Below are positions 1 to 6,540 of a stretch of 13,793 nt of DNA, piece after piece. Under the pieces are notes generated by a model. The model did no database searches, had not been told where the DNA came from, and was given only the letters and a program-made list of their open reading frames with translations. This stretch comes from Bradyrhizobiaceae bacterium. GTDB lineage: Bacteria; Pseudomonadota; Alphaproteobacteria; Rhizobiales; Hyphomicrobiaceae. The position numbers and the translations under genes are program-made. The DNA is taken from the NCBI GenBank assembly GCA_947475855.1, contig CANJPN010000113.1, forward strand, positions 1 to 13,793, read 5' to 3'. Each line of letters starts with the position of its first letter. The first letter of the stretch is position 1.

Positions 1-201
1 CGCTATCCCGGCACCATCGTCGTGGAGTTCCTGGAGCCGATCCCGCCCGGCTTCGATCGCCGCACTTTCCGCTCGACGCTCGAGACCAGAATTGAAACGG
101 CCACCGCGCGCCTGATGGTCGAAGCTTCATCCTCCGATAACCCACCGCCCCTACCGTTCGCGATGTCCGAAACGCACCCTGACACCACAAATGAAACATA
201 A
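1..201 (+). CDS. plsC: 1-acyl-sn-glycerol-3-phosphate acyltransferase (PlsC-like), C-terminal fragment
   Basis: This is the 3' end of a gene that begins before the window. Frame 1 is open from base 1 to a TAA at 199-201 and encodes 66 residues starting RYPGTIVVEFLEPIPPG. That string, followed by a helix rich in Arg, Glu and Thr (RIETATARLMVEA), matches the C-terminal part of alphaproteobacterial PlsC enzymes. These membrane-associated enzymes acylate lysophosphatidate at sn-2 to give phosphatidate for phospholipid synthesis. The catalytic HX4D and the other acyltransferase blocks would lie upstream and are not visible. The last 25 or so residues, rich in Ser, Pro and Thr, look like an unconserved tail. 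nrdJ follows on the same strand but has its own promoter-like sequence. The family call rests on a short stretch, so another acyltransferase of the same fold is possible. Confidence 0.72.
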   Translation, partial: RYPGTIVVEFLEPIPPGFDRRTFRSTLETRIETATARLMVEASSSDNPPPLPFAMSETHPDTTNET

Positions 202-228
202 AGAGAACATTAAAGAAACATTCATTGA
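193..228. repeat. AT-rich imperfect 12-bp tandem repeat between plsC and nrdJ
   Basis: Three contiguous 12-base units read GAAACATAAAGA (193-204), GAACATTAAAGA (205-216) and AACATTCATTGA (217-228). The first two differ by only a small shift; the third keeps AACATT. The block is sharply AT-rich in a GC-rich region. It spans the plsC stop codon and abuts the -35 element of the putative nrdJ promoter. It could be a regulator-binding array or an UP-element-like region. It does not resemble a NrdR box. The repeat is visible; any function is inference. Confidence 0.45.
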
Positions 229-252
229 CTTTCAGCCGCATCCACTCTAAAT
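224..252 (+). promoter_or_regulatory. Putative housekeeping-sigma promoter of nrdJ
   Basis: ATTGAC (224-229) and CTAAAT (247-252) are separated by 17 bases. Each matches the alphaproteobacterial CTTGAC / CTATAT consensus at 5 of 6 positions. Transcription would begin near 258-260, downstream of the ATG at 251, so that ATG would not be in the message. This favours translation of nrdJ from the ATG at 299. Confidence 0.5.
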
Positions 253-298
253 GAAAATGATCGTCCGCCCTGTATGCCATCGAGTAGCGTCGCCGATC

Positions 299-2755
299 AT
301 GATCCCACATCCGTTCGAGATCGCGCCCATCTCCCGCGGGATATGGGACAGCAAGTACCGCCTCAGATCTGCCGACGGCATACCTGTGGATGCGGACATC
401 GATGGCACGTGGTGGCGCGTCGCGAGGGCAGCAGCCCGCGCGGAGAAGGGCAGCGCCAAAGTCCGCGAACAGTGGGCCGAACGCTTCCATGCCGTCTTGA
501 ACGATTTCACGTTCTTGCCGGCGGGCCGGATCATCGCAGGCGCCGGCACCGGACGTCGCGTGACTCTATTTAACTGCTTCGTCATGGGCCGGATCGAGGA
601 CGACCTCGCCTCCATCTTCGACAATGTCCGTGAAGCAGCCTTGACGATGCAGCAGGGGGGCGGCATCGGCCACGACTTTTCGACGCTGCGCCCCCAGGGT
701 GCGCCAGTCCGCTCCACCGGGTCGGACGCGTCCGGCCCGGTGAGCTTCATGGACGTTTGGGACGCCATGTGCAGCACCATCATGTCGTCAGGCACAAGGC
801 GCGGCGCGATGATGGGAACGATGCGCTGTGATCATCCAGACATCGAACGCTTCATCGACGCCAAGGCAAGCGCTGGAAAGCTGCGCAACTTCAATCTCTC
901 GATACTCGTCACCGACGCCTTCATTGATGCGATACGATCCGACGCACCATGGCCCTTGGTGTTCGGCGGCCGCACCTGGCGCACGATCCAAGCTCGCACG
1001 CTGTGGGACAGGATAATGCGCGCGACCTACGACTACGCTGAACCCGGTGTCATCTTCATCGACCGCATCAATTCCCGCAACAACCTCGCCTATTGCGAGT
1101 CCATCACGGCCACGAATCCGTGCGGTGAGCAGCCATTGCCTGCCTACGGCGCCTGCCTGCTCGGTTCGATAAATCTGGCGCGCCTTGTCACCGATCCATT
1201 CACCCCGCATGCCAAACTGGATATCGTCGCGATAGAGGAGAGAACTCGCCTCGCCATTCGCTTTCTCGACAACTGCATCGATGTCTCGGGCTATCCACTG
1301 CCCGCACAGAAGCGTGAAGCCGGCTCCAAGCGCCGTATCGGCCTCGGCTTGACCGGGCTTGCCGACGCACTCGTCTTCCTCGGCCAACGCTATGGCTCGG
1401 ACGACGCAGCGCGCACCGCGGAACAAGCGATGTCCACGATCGAACGGACCGCCTATCTCACAAGTGCTGAACTCGCTCGAGAGAAGGGCGCGTTCCCCTT
1501 GTGCGACAGAGAAAAGCTCCTCGCCGCACCGAATATCTCGGCCCTGCCCGAGGAGGTGCGCAGTGCCATCGCCAGACACGGCTTGCGCAATGGCTGCCTG
1601 ACCTCGATAGCCCCAACAGGGACGATCTCACTGCTTGCGGGCAACGTATCGAGCGGTGTCGAACCGATTTTCGACTTGCAGTACTCGCGCAAGATCCGCA
1701 ATCCCGACGGCAGCCTCCACGAGGAGCACGTCGCCGACTACGCCTACGCGCTGCACATCGCGCGCACTCCAGCCAATTCATCGGCACAAGAGACAGCCCC
1801 ATCGCCGCCGTTCGTGACGGCCGCCGATCTCACCCCCGCCGAGCACCTGAAAATGCAGGCAGCACTGCAACGCCATGTCGACAGCTCGATCTCCAAGACC
1901 ATCAACTGCCCGGCTGATCTGCCGTTCGAAAGCTTCAAGAGCATCTATCTGGAAGCACACGCCTCAGGACTGAAGGGCTGCACCACGTTCCGCCCGAATC
2001 CGATCACGGGATCCATTCTGACGTCGAGCATCCCTCCGACGGCCGAGCCTCCGGCCACAGCAGCAAAGTCGCCCGACGCCACTTGGCAAATGCCAGCGGC
2101 CAAGTCGGTCGCGCAGCCATCCCCTCAGAACACGCCCGCCGTCGTCTATATGTCGAAGCCACTCGAGCGTGATGCGGCGCTCGCCGGCTACACCTACAAA
2201 CTGAAATGGCCGGGTAGCGACCATGCGATCTATATCACGATCAACGATATCGAGCGCGACGGCCGTCAACGTCCATTCGAGATCTTCATCAACACCAAGA
2301 ACCTCGATCACTACGCCTGGACCGTCGCACTGACACGCATGATCAGCGCAATCTTCCGGCGCGGCGGCGATGTGACCTTTGTCGTCGAGGAACTGAAGGC
2401 AGTGTTCGATCCTCAGGGCGGACACTGGGTCTCAGGACGCTACGTACCAAGCCTTCTCGCCGCGATAGGTGAGGTCATCGAAGGACACATGCAGCGCATC
2501 GGCTTTCTAAAGCGCGCCGTGCCCGACACGCATGACGAACAGCCTGGTCGAGCGAAGCTCTCCGCCAACACATTTCGGGAATTCTCCGTGCCATACGGCG
2601 TCGAGCCGCATGACGCTACCGGAGCGACGATCCCCACGGATCCACCAGTCACCTCGTCCAGCGCTGCTATGTGCCCCCGCTGCTCTCGACTGGAGCTGAT
2701 CCGCCAGGAGAGCTGTTGGAACTGCCGCTCCTGCGGCTACTCCCGTTGCAGCTGA
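299..2755 (+). CDS. nrdJ: Adenosylcobalamin-dependent (class II) ribonucleotide reductase NrdJ
   Basis: The protein reduces ribonucleotides to deoxyribonucleotides using a thiyl radical generated from adenosylcobalamin, so it needs neither oxygen nor a separate radical subunit. The chain is 818 aa from the start chosen here. Visible family blocks are the LFNCF active-site cysteine (C93), the MQQGGGIGHDFSTLRPQG block, the NPCGEQ block with the presumed thiyl-radical cysteine (C275), APTGTIS near P439, and CTTFRPN with C561. A TSCPD-type domain follows, and the chain ends in a zinc-ribbon-like tail with CPRC from C792 and a final CGYSRC. The frame is also open to an ATG at 251 (834 aa). The later start was chosen because the promoter -10 element overlaps the first ATG and because the extra 16 residues do not resemble the family; neither start has a strong ribosome site. 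The gene runs convergently into the EamA transporter gene. No cobalamin riboswitch fits upstream. Confidence 0.93.
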   Translation: MIPHPFEIAPISRGIWDSKYRLRSADGIPVDADIDGTWWRVARAAARAEKGSAKVREQWAERFHAVLNDFTFLPAGRIIAGAGTGRRVTLFNCFVMGRIEDDLASIFDNVREAALTMQQGGGIGHDFSTLRPQGAPVRSTGSDASGPVSFMDVWDAMCSTIMSSGTRRGAMMGTMRCDHPDIERFIDAKASAGKLRNFNLSILVTDAFIDAIRSDAPWPLVFGGRTWRTIQARTLWDRIMRATYDYAEPGVIFIDRINSRNNLAYCESITATNPCGEQPLPAYGACLLGSINLARLVTDPFTPHAKLDIVAIEERTRLAIRFLDNCIDVSGYPLPAQKREAGSKRRIGLGLTGLADALVFLGQRYGSDDAARTAEQAMSTIERTAYLTSAELAREKGAFPLCDREKLLAAPNISALPEEVRSAIARHGLRNGCLTSIAPTGTISLLAGNVSSGVEPIFDLQYSRKIRNPDGSLHEEHVADYAYALHIARTPANSSAQETAPSPPFVTAADLTPAEHLKMQAALQRHVDSSISKTINCPADLPFESFKSIYLEAHASGLKGCTTFRPNPITGSILTSSIPPTAEPPATAAKSPDATWQMPAAKSVAQPSPQNTPAVVYMSKPLERDAALAGYTYKLKWPGSDHAIYITINDIERDGRQRPFEIFINTKNLDHYAWTVALTRMISAIFRRGGDVTFVVEELKAVFDPQGGHWVSGRYVPSLLAAIGEVIEGHMQRIGFLKRAVPDTHDEQPGRAKLSANTFREFSVPYGVEPHDATGATIPTDPPVTSSSAAMCPRCSRLELIRQESCWNCRSCGYSRCS

Positions 2756-2795
2756 TCGGAAGATCCTCGCAAGCCGAAAGCCATGGACATGCCTA

Positions 2796-3722
2796 TCACC
2801 GACCGAACCACCAGGCCGATTGCCGCGCCGCCACCGTCACGCCGGCAACGATCAGAATGAGCCCTACCGCATGGAACCATTGCGGCGGTTCGCCGAGAAT
2901 GATGACGGCAAGTAAAGCACCGAACAGCGGCACCAGATGGAGGAACGCGCCGGCCCTCTGTGCGCCTAGCCGCGCAACGCCGGCATTCCATGCCAGATAC
3001 GCGGCGACGCTCGTGAATAGCCCGGTGTAGATGACAGCGACAATCGTCGGTCCCGATGGGCGGATGACTTCACCTGCCAATAGCTCCACCACCATGACAG
3101 GCACACTGCCCACCGACGCGATTGCGCTCATCAGGATCATGAATGTGAGCCCGTGCATTTGCGGCCTCAGCCGCAGACAGGCACTATAGACCGCGAATAT
3201 TCCCATATTGATGATCGCGATGACATCGCCGAAGTTGAAACTCAACGTCCCCAGAACTCCGAAATCGCCGCGCATTAGTATGACCAGCACGCCGACAAGC
3301 GACACCGCGATGCCGACGATCTGCTGCGGCCGCACCCGGTCGCCAAAAATTGCGACGCCCGCCAGAATGATGAATGCTGGGCCGATCGAGTTCATCACCC
3401 CGACGTTCACGACGCTGGTGAAACGCAGCGCGTAGTACTGGGTGAAGCTGAACCCTGCCCCTCCCAGCAGCCCCAGGAACAGCACGATCCCCCAGCGCTC
3501 GGAGATCCGCGGCCAATCGGCCAGCAGATGCCGCCAGGCGAACGGCAGCAGCACACACATCGCCAGCAGCCATCGCATGACGGACAATCCGCCTGGCGGC
3601 ACCGGCGGCGTATCCGCTGCCATCCAGCGGCCCACAACATGATTGCCGGCCCAGCACATCGCCGTCACGATGAGGAGCGAGTAGGCGTAGGTGTCCGGCC
3701 CCCATCGCCGCTGATCGTTCAT
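2796..3722 (-). CDS. DMT-superfamily transporter with two EamA domains
   Basis: This 308-aa inner-membrane protein has the pattern of a ten-helix drug/metabolite transporter built from two EamA repeats. The first helix carries WAGNHVVGRWM, the usual start of the first EamA repeat. The loop-and-helix string around NVGVMNSIGPAFIILAG ends the first half, and YTGLFTSVAAYLAWNAGVARLGAQRAG is characteristic of the second. The last helix is followed by a short basic tail. Members export amino acids, sugars or other metabolites; the substrate cannot be read from the sequence. The start at 3722 has GGGGAG only two or three bases upstream, a tight but usable ribosome site. The gene ends 40 bases from the nrdJ stop in convergent orientation, and 152 bases separate it from the secreted-protein gene upstream. 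Confidence 0.88.
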   Translation of the reverse strand: MNDQRRWGPDTYAYSLLIVTAMCWAGNHVVGRWMAADTPPVPPGGLSVMRWLLAMCVLLPFAWRHLLADWPRISERWGIVLFLGLLGGAGFSFTQYYALRFTSVVNVGVMNSIGPAFIILAGVAIFGDRVRPQQIVGIAVSLVGVLVILMRGDFGVLGTLSFNFGDVIAIINMGIFAVYSACLRLRPQMHGLTFMILMSAIASVGSVPVMVVELLAGEVIRPSGPTIVAVIYTGLFTSVAAYLAWNAGVARLGAQRAGAFLHLVPLFGALLAVIILGEPPQWFHAVGLILIVAGVTVAARQSAWWFGR

Positions 3723-3841
3723 GGCTCCCCGGAGGCTCCCAACGCTGCTCTGTCTAATCTAGTCTTTATCCCAGTCCCAAAAAGCGAGAGCGACGGCCAG
3801 GCACTGAGCCGGACCATCGCTCGAAACTTTCCCACTCGTCA

Positions 3842-3862
3842 GCCCGCCTATTGCAAGCGGGC
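3842..3862 (-). terminator. GC hairpin after the 181-aa secreted-protein gene
   Basis: GCCCGC (3842-3847) and GCGGGC (3857-3862) are a perfect 6-bp inverted repeat with a 9-base loop, 12 bases past the stop of the leftward gene at 3875. The leftward RNA has no clear U-tract afterwards, so it may be a weak terminator or a 3'-end stabiliser. Confidence 0.35.
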
Positions 3863-3874
3863 CGACCATAGCGA

Positions 3875-4420
3875 TCAATTGGACGCTGGTGCAGCAGCAG
3901 GCGCTGCTGGCGCCGCCGGCGCTGCAGCGGCAGCCGGCGCCTTCGGTGCTGCTGGCGCAGCCGCAGGCGCTGCCCTGACCGAGCCCGTCGAGATGGCAGC
4001 CGGCGCGGCGCCAGGAGCCGTCGTCGCGGCAGCCTTCGGCTTAGGCGGCGTGCTTTGGGCCGCCTTGTTCACGAAAGGTGTCGCACCAGCCGTATCCACG
4101 GTGTGGCCGGGAGGCAGCGGACCATTCCAGCACACGGTAGCGGCGGCTTTGCAGGTGTATTCGTCGAAAACGATGAAATCGAGAAAGAGCTCGCAGGTCA
4201 CATCCTTAGGGCCCATGTTATAGCCCGTGATCTTACGATCCGCTGCCCACTTGGCCACGTACTTGTCGAGCAGGTTCTTGGCGTCCTTCGTCGGGCCGTC
4301 CTTGCCGTAATCGTTGACCGAGAAGGCGAGCCGCGTACAGGCAGCCGATGCTTGCTGCGTGAACACGAAGGACAGCGCGAGCACAGCCGCCGATACCTTC
4401 ATCGCGCGAGAACGGAACAT
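3875..4420 (-). CDS. Secreted four-cysteine protein with an Ala/Pro-rich tail, unknown function
   Basis: This gene encodes 181 aa. Residues 1-26 are a clear Sec signal peptide, with basic FRSR, a hydrophobic core and a likely cut after QQASA. The mature globular part has four cysteines (C28, C76, C90, C97) and ends with TCKAAATVC, followed by W98. From about residue 105 the chain becomes low-complexity Ala/Pro with repeated AAP and APA units, and stops at TGA 3875-3877. The start at 4420 was preferred over the open frame to 4504 because AAGGGG lies about 9 bases upstream and the signal peptide begins there. The cysteine spacing and final motif resemble the 100-aa protein at 5514-5816, suggesting a shared family. 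The mature protein should be periplasmic or exported, with its cysteines probably disulfide-bonded. I do not recognise a named family. Confidence 0.75.
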   Translation of the reverse strand: MFRSRAMKVSAAVLALSFVFTQQASAACTRLAFSVNDYGKDGPTKDAKNLLDKYVAKWAADRKITGYNMGPKDVTCELFLDFIVFDEYTCKAAATVCWNGPLPPGHTVDTAGATPFVNKAAQSTPPKPKAAATTAPGAAPAAISTGSVRAAPAAAPAAPKAPAAAAAPAAPAAPAAAPASN

Positions 4421-4856
4421 TTCAAAAACCCCTTCGAAAGGCCGGCATGGTCCGCCGGCACACGACCCACTAGATCCCCTTGAAGGACGGAGGCAATCGA
4501 ACATCGCCAGCCGCTGAGATGCAGCTTCGACGAAATCAGAAGTAGGATCGCCTGCCCTTACACGCGCGACATTAAACCGGCAGATTGAACTCGCCTAGGC
4601 CGCAGTGTGTCGACTTTGTGGATTCGCGGTCACGCTTCGCGATGAATCAATTCCGAGTGCGCAAGCAACTCGTTCTATGCACGCGTTCTATCCGCGGATC
4701 CATCCCGGCAGCCTCACACAAAACAAGCCCAGGGCGTTCAATACCCAACCTGGCCGCAAGTCATGTTGCGCCTAGGCGGCGACCCACGACGCCGCAGTAA
4801 CCGCGCTGGAAGCCGCAGTTACTGCATCCAGTCTGAAACCAGCCGAACGCGATTGT
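4421..4856. other. 436-base gene-free stretch between two leftward secreted-protein genes
   Basis: No open frame here has both a start with a ribosome site and a protein-like composition. The right end holds an 8-bp inverted repeat after the 123-aa gene (4794-4825). The left end is the leader of the 181-aa gene, with a hairpin from GCCGGC at 4441-4446 and GCCGGC at 4454-4459, 21 to 39 bases before its start. A weak promoter for that gene may lie around 4470-4500, but no pair of hexamers is convincing. Nothing else was recognised. Confidence 0.5.
4794..4825 (-). terminator. 8-bp inverted repeat after the 123-aa secreted-protein gene
   Basis: GCAGTAAC (4794-4801) and GTTACTGC (4818-4825) are exact reverse complements around a 16-base spacer, 31 bases past the stop at 4857. 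The leftward RNA shows no U-run after it. The arms also sit in an imperfect direct repeat, GCCGCAGTAAC and GCCGCAGTTAC, so it may instead be a binding site. Confidence 0.35.
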
Positions 4857-5228
4857 TCAGTTATGATAGGGCGAGTAGCCGCCCCGGCTGCCGATGCCGG
4901 AGTCGAAGAAGAAGCCGTGATCGAACGGTCCGAACCGCGTCTGACGGTCAGCCTGCAAGTCGCGATAGACGTTGTTGCCACCGAACTGCGTGCGGACATT
5001 GCCGTAGGTATTGATGGTGTCAGCCGCATAGAACGAATAGCCGCCGACACGACGCTGCTGGAAGCCGCGAACCTGCGGCCCCCGAACCACCCGCGAACGT
5101 CCGGCGCTGCGGTAATAGGCAGAGGCCGGGTGAGCGAGGCCGACCCCTTCCTGGGCCAGAGTCACAGTTGAGGTGCCAGCGAATCCGGCAATACCAGCAG
5201 CCAAAGCCAAACCGAAACGACAGATCAT
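4857..5228 (-). CDS. Small secreted Tyr/Gly/Arg-rich protein, unknown function
   Basis: This 123-aa protein begins with a signal peptide of about 25 residues (MICRFGLALAAGIAGFAG, then a cut near VTLA|QEG). The mature part of about 98 residues has no cysteine and is rich in Tyr, Gly, Arg, Asn and Phe. It contains segments such as YYRSAGRSRVVRG and FGPFDHGFFFDSGIG and ends GGYSPYHN. The composition suggests an extended or loosely folded periplasmic or surface protein. GGGGTG lies 5-6 bases upstream of the ATG and GGAG abuts it, so the start is reasonable. A promoter-like pair with a short direct repeat lies at 5264-5291. No family is recognised, and the function is unknown. Confidence 0.65.
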   Translation of the reverse strand: MICRFGLALAAGIAGFAGTSTVTLAQEGVGLAHPASAYYRSAGRSRVVRGPQVRGFQQRRVGGYSFYAADTINTYGNVRTQFGGNNVYRDLQADRQTRFGPFDHGFFFDSGIGSRGGYSPYHN

Positions 5229-5263
5229 CTCCGCACCCCAAGCGCTCGAATTGAATCCAGACC

Positions 5264-5291
5264 CAATAGTTACCAGACTTTACCAGTCACG
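5264..5291 (-). promoter_or_regulatory. Putative promoter of the 123-aa secreted-protein gene
   Basis: Read leftward, CGTGAC (5291-5286) and CTATTG (5269-5264) are 16 bases apart. They match the alphaproteobacterial -35 and -10 consensus at 5 and 4 of 6 positions. The spacer holds a 10-base direct repeat, TTACCAGACT / TTACCAGTCA on the + strand (5270-5289). The leader would be about 30 bases. Confidence 0.38.
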
Positions 5292-5473
5292 ATGAAGAAA
5301 TCGTTTCCCTACTGGCCTTCGATCCAAGATTGCATAAGCACTGTCGCCACGAAGTAACGCTCCGGGGTCTGCAGGGCCGAAGCCCCGATAACACCCACGG
5401 TGAAATCTCCGTCGTTCTCTAGGCACGGCAACGCGGCGCCCGCATGGAGCGCCGCGTCTAAAACCAATTGCCC

Positions 5474-5494
5474 GAGAGCCGGCTTACGCCTCTC
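5474..5494 (-). terminator. Short hairpin after the 100-aa secreted-protein gene
   Basis: GAGAG (5474-5478) and CTCTC (5490-5494) can pair about 19 bases past the stop at 5514. In the leftward RNA a UUUU run follows about ten bases later (5463-5460). The stem is only 5 bp, so this is a weak candidate terminator. Confidence 0.25.
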
Positions 5495-5513
5495 CCAGTC
5501 CACCGTTAAACGT

Positions 5514-5816
5514 TCAGCTCTTGCAAAGCGTTGCCTGGACCCTGCACGTCTGCCCCATGCCACCGGCCGTGCACTTGGAGGACAGCTTGCTGACGGTGTA
5601 CCCCGGAGCGACACCGACCTTCTGGCTGCTGGCCATCCACTGCGACCACATCGGCCAGCTCGTCGCCTGCAGAATGGCCTCGTAGGCTTGGAACATAGCC
5701 GAGTCCTTGTTGCCGCCCGTTCCTTCGCCGGCCTTGTTCACGCATTGGGCGCTTGCACCCGAGGTAACGGCAAAGAGCGCCGCAGCGGCAATGAAAGCGA
5801 CTTTGACTTTCGACAT
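5514..5816 (-). CDS. Small secreted four-cysteine protein, unknown function
   Basis: This gene encodes 100 aa. Residues 1-23 form a Sec signal peptide (MSKVKVAFIAAAALFAV, cut after GASA). The mature 77 residues carry four cysteines (C25, C82, C91, C98), a Trp-rich middle (W54, W57, W60) and a closing TCRVQATLC two residues from the end. The start is supported by GGGGGA about 8 bases upstream. The order of cysteines, the TC-x6-C ending and a KD-plus-Ala segment after the first cysteine parallel the 181-aa protein at 3875-4420. This points to a shared fold, probably two disulfides in the periplasm. The similarity was judged by eye and the function is unknown. A frame at 5309-5614 overlaps this gene but looks like a shadow. 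Confidence 0.75.
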   Translation of the reverse strand: MSKVKVAFIAAAALFAVTSGASAQCVNKAGEGTGGNKDSAMFQAYEAILQATSWPMWSQWMASSQKVGVAPGYTVSKLSSKCTAGGMGQTCRVQATLCKS

Positions 5817-5973
5817 GACAGTTGTCCCCCATAAGACAAGGATTTGGAAAAGGTAGAAGCCAACTGAGCCTGAATCGCGGCAATGCGCAAGCCAACGCGA
5901 TGCACGCTCGCGGCCTGCGCAATCGTATTCTCGCGGCAGAGTTGCTTGTTCGCGTCAGTCGAAGTCGGGCATT

Positions 5974-5996
5974 GACCCGCCGCGAAATCGGCGGTC
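5974..5996 (-). terminator. GC hairpin just after cspA
   Basis: CCGCCG (5977-5982) and CGGCGG (5989-5994) pair around a 6-base loop, extended by GAC/GTC with one bulged base. The hairpin starts about 5 bases beyond the cspA stop. No U-tract follows in the leftward RNA. Confidence 0.42.
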
Positions 5997-6001
5997 CAAA
6001 C

Positions 6002-6214
6002 TCATGCCTGCTGCAGGTTGACGGCCTTGGGCCCCTTGCCACGCTTGTCCGGCTCGGTGTCGAAAGACACACGCATGCCTTCGTCGAGAGTGCCCATACC
6101 CGACCGCTCCACCGCGGTCACATGGACGAACACGTCCTTGCCGCCCTCGTCGGGCGTGATGAAGCCGTAGCCTTTGGTCTGGTTGAAGAACTTGACCGTA
6201 CCGGTCTGCCGCAT
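6002..6214 (-). CDS. cspA: Cold shock protein (CspA family)
   Basis: This 70-aa protein is a single five-stranded cold shock domain that binds single-stranded RNA and DNA and acts as an RNA chaperone in the cytoplasm. It opens with GTVKFFNQTKGYGFI, which includes the RNP1-type motif (KGYGFI). DVFVHVTAVERSG supplies the RNP2-type motif, and GPKAVNL is the usual last strand. The length is typical. AGGAG lies 5-6 bases upstream of the ATG at 6214, a strong ribosome site. The leader contains mutually exclusive GC-rich pairings that could affect translation. The hairpin just after the stop and the separate leader suggest a single-gene transcript. Alphaproteobacteria often carry several csp paralogues, so the A designation is generic. 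Confidence 0.95.
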   Translation of the reverse strand: MRQTGTVKFFNQTKGYGFITPDEGGKDVFVHVTAVERSGMGTLDEGMRVSFDTEPDKRGKGPKAVNLQQA

Positions 6215-6220
6215 GCGAAT

Positions 6221-6284
6221 CTCCTAAGACCCGGGGGGAGGGTTTGTTGGAGCGGCCGCACGGACACTGACGTCCCCCGGCCGC
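6221..6284 (-). promoter_or_regulatory. Structured cspA 5' leader with two alternative stems
   Basis: Stem A pairs GCGGCCG (6252-6258) with CGGCCGC (6278-6284), a perfect 7-bp inverted repeat with a 19-base loop. Stem B would pair CCGGGGGGA (6231-6239) with TCCCCCGG (6273-6280), with one extra G. The two share 6278-6280 and cannot form fully together. Stem B ends three bases from the AGGAG ribosome site (about 6221-6225). The pairings are visible; a switch role is inference. Confidence 0.35.
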
Positions 6285-6508
6285 GAGGTATCAAGCTGGC
6301 CGGACCGATGTCGGTGAAAGCGAGAATTCCGAGAGATCAAACCGCATTGTCGTGGAAAGTCTCAATAGGCTCTGCAGTCTCCGCCGGGCAGGTCAAGCAC
6401 CCGAACCTGAACAAATAATGTTTCAACTGTGACGCTCGCGCAAGGCAATTTCAGAAAACACTTTCCAGTTTGCCGAGGGAAAGTTGTCTATCGTGAACAG
6501 CTAGTTTG

Positions 6509-6540
6509 CCGTGGAGCGTGCTCCTGCATCGCGCCCACGG
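6509..6540 (-). terminator. Hairpin directly after rlmJ
   Basis: CCGTGG (6509-6514) and CCACGG (6535-6540) are a perfect 6-bp inverted repeat, extendable by three GC pairs past a one-base bulge. It starts at the base after the rlmJ stop. No U-run follows in the leftward RNA. Confidence 0.42.

Larger units (their letters stand above)
6215..6540. other. 326-base gene-free stretch: cspA leader and rlmJ 3' region
   Basis: The left part, to about 6290, is the structured cspA leader. GTCAAG at 6392-6397 reads as CTTGAC on the leftward strand and could be a -35, but no good -10 lies 16-18 bases on, so the cspA promoter is unassigned. The right end is the hairpin after rlmJ (6509-6540). The AT-richer middle (about 6410-6500) shows nothing recognisable and no plausible gene. 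Confidence 0.45.

Noticed and set aside
247..795. 182-aa leftward open frame opposite the start of nrdJ
   Set aside because: It is antisense to conserved nrdJ sequence and has no ribosome site or family resemblance.
788..1579. 263-aa leftward open frame opposite nrdJ
   Set aside because: It lies wholly antisense to conserved nrdJ blocks, has no recognisable motifs and is explained by the GC-rich codon pattern of the real gene.
4585..4800. 71-aa rightward open frame in the 4421-4856 gap
   Set aside because: There is no ribosome site or protein-like motif, and its composition is like non-coding GC-rich DNA.
5309..5614. 101-aa leftward open frame overlapping the 100-aa secreted-protein gene
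   Set aside because: It overlaps the better-supported secreted gene by about 100 bases, has no ribosome site and no familiar motif. A decayed gene remnant at 5309-5513 cannot be excluded.
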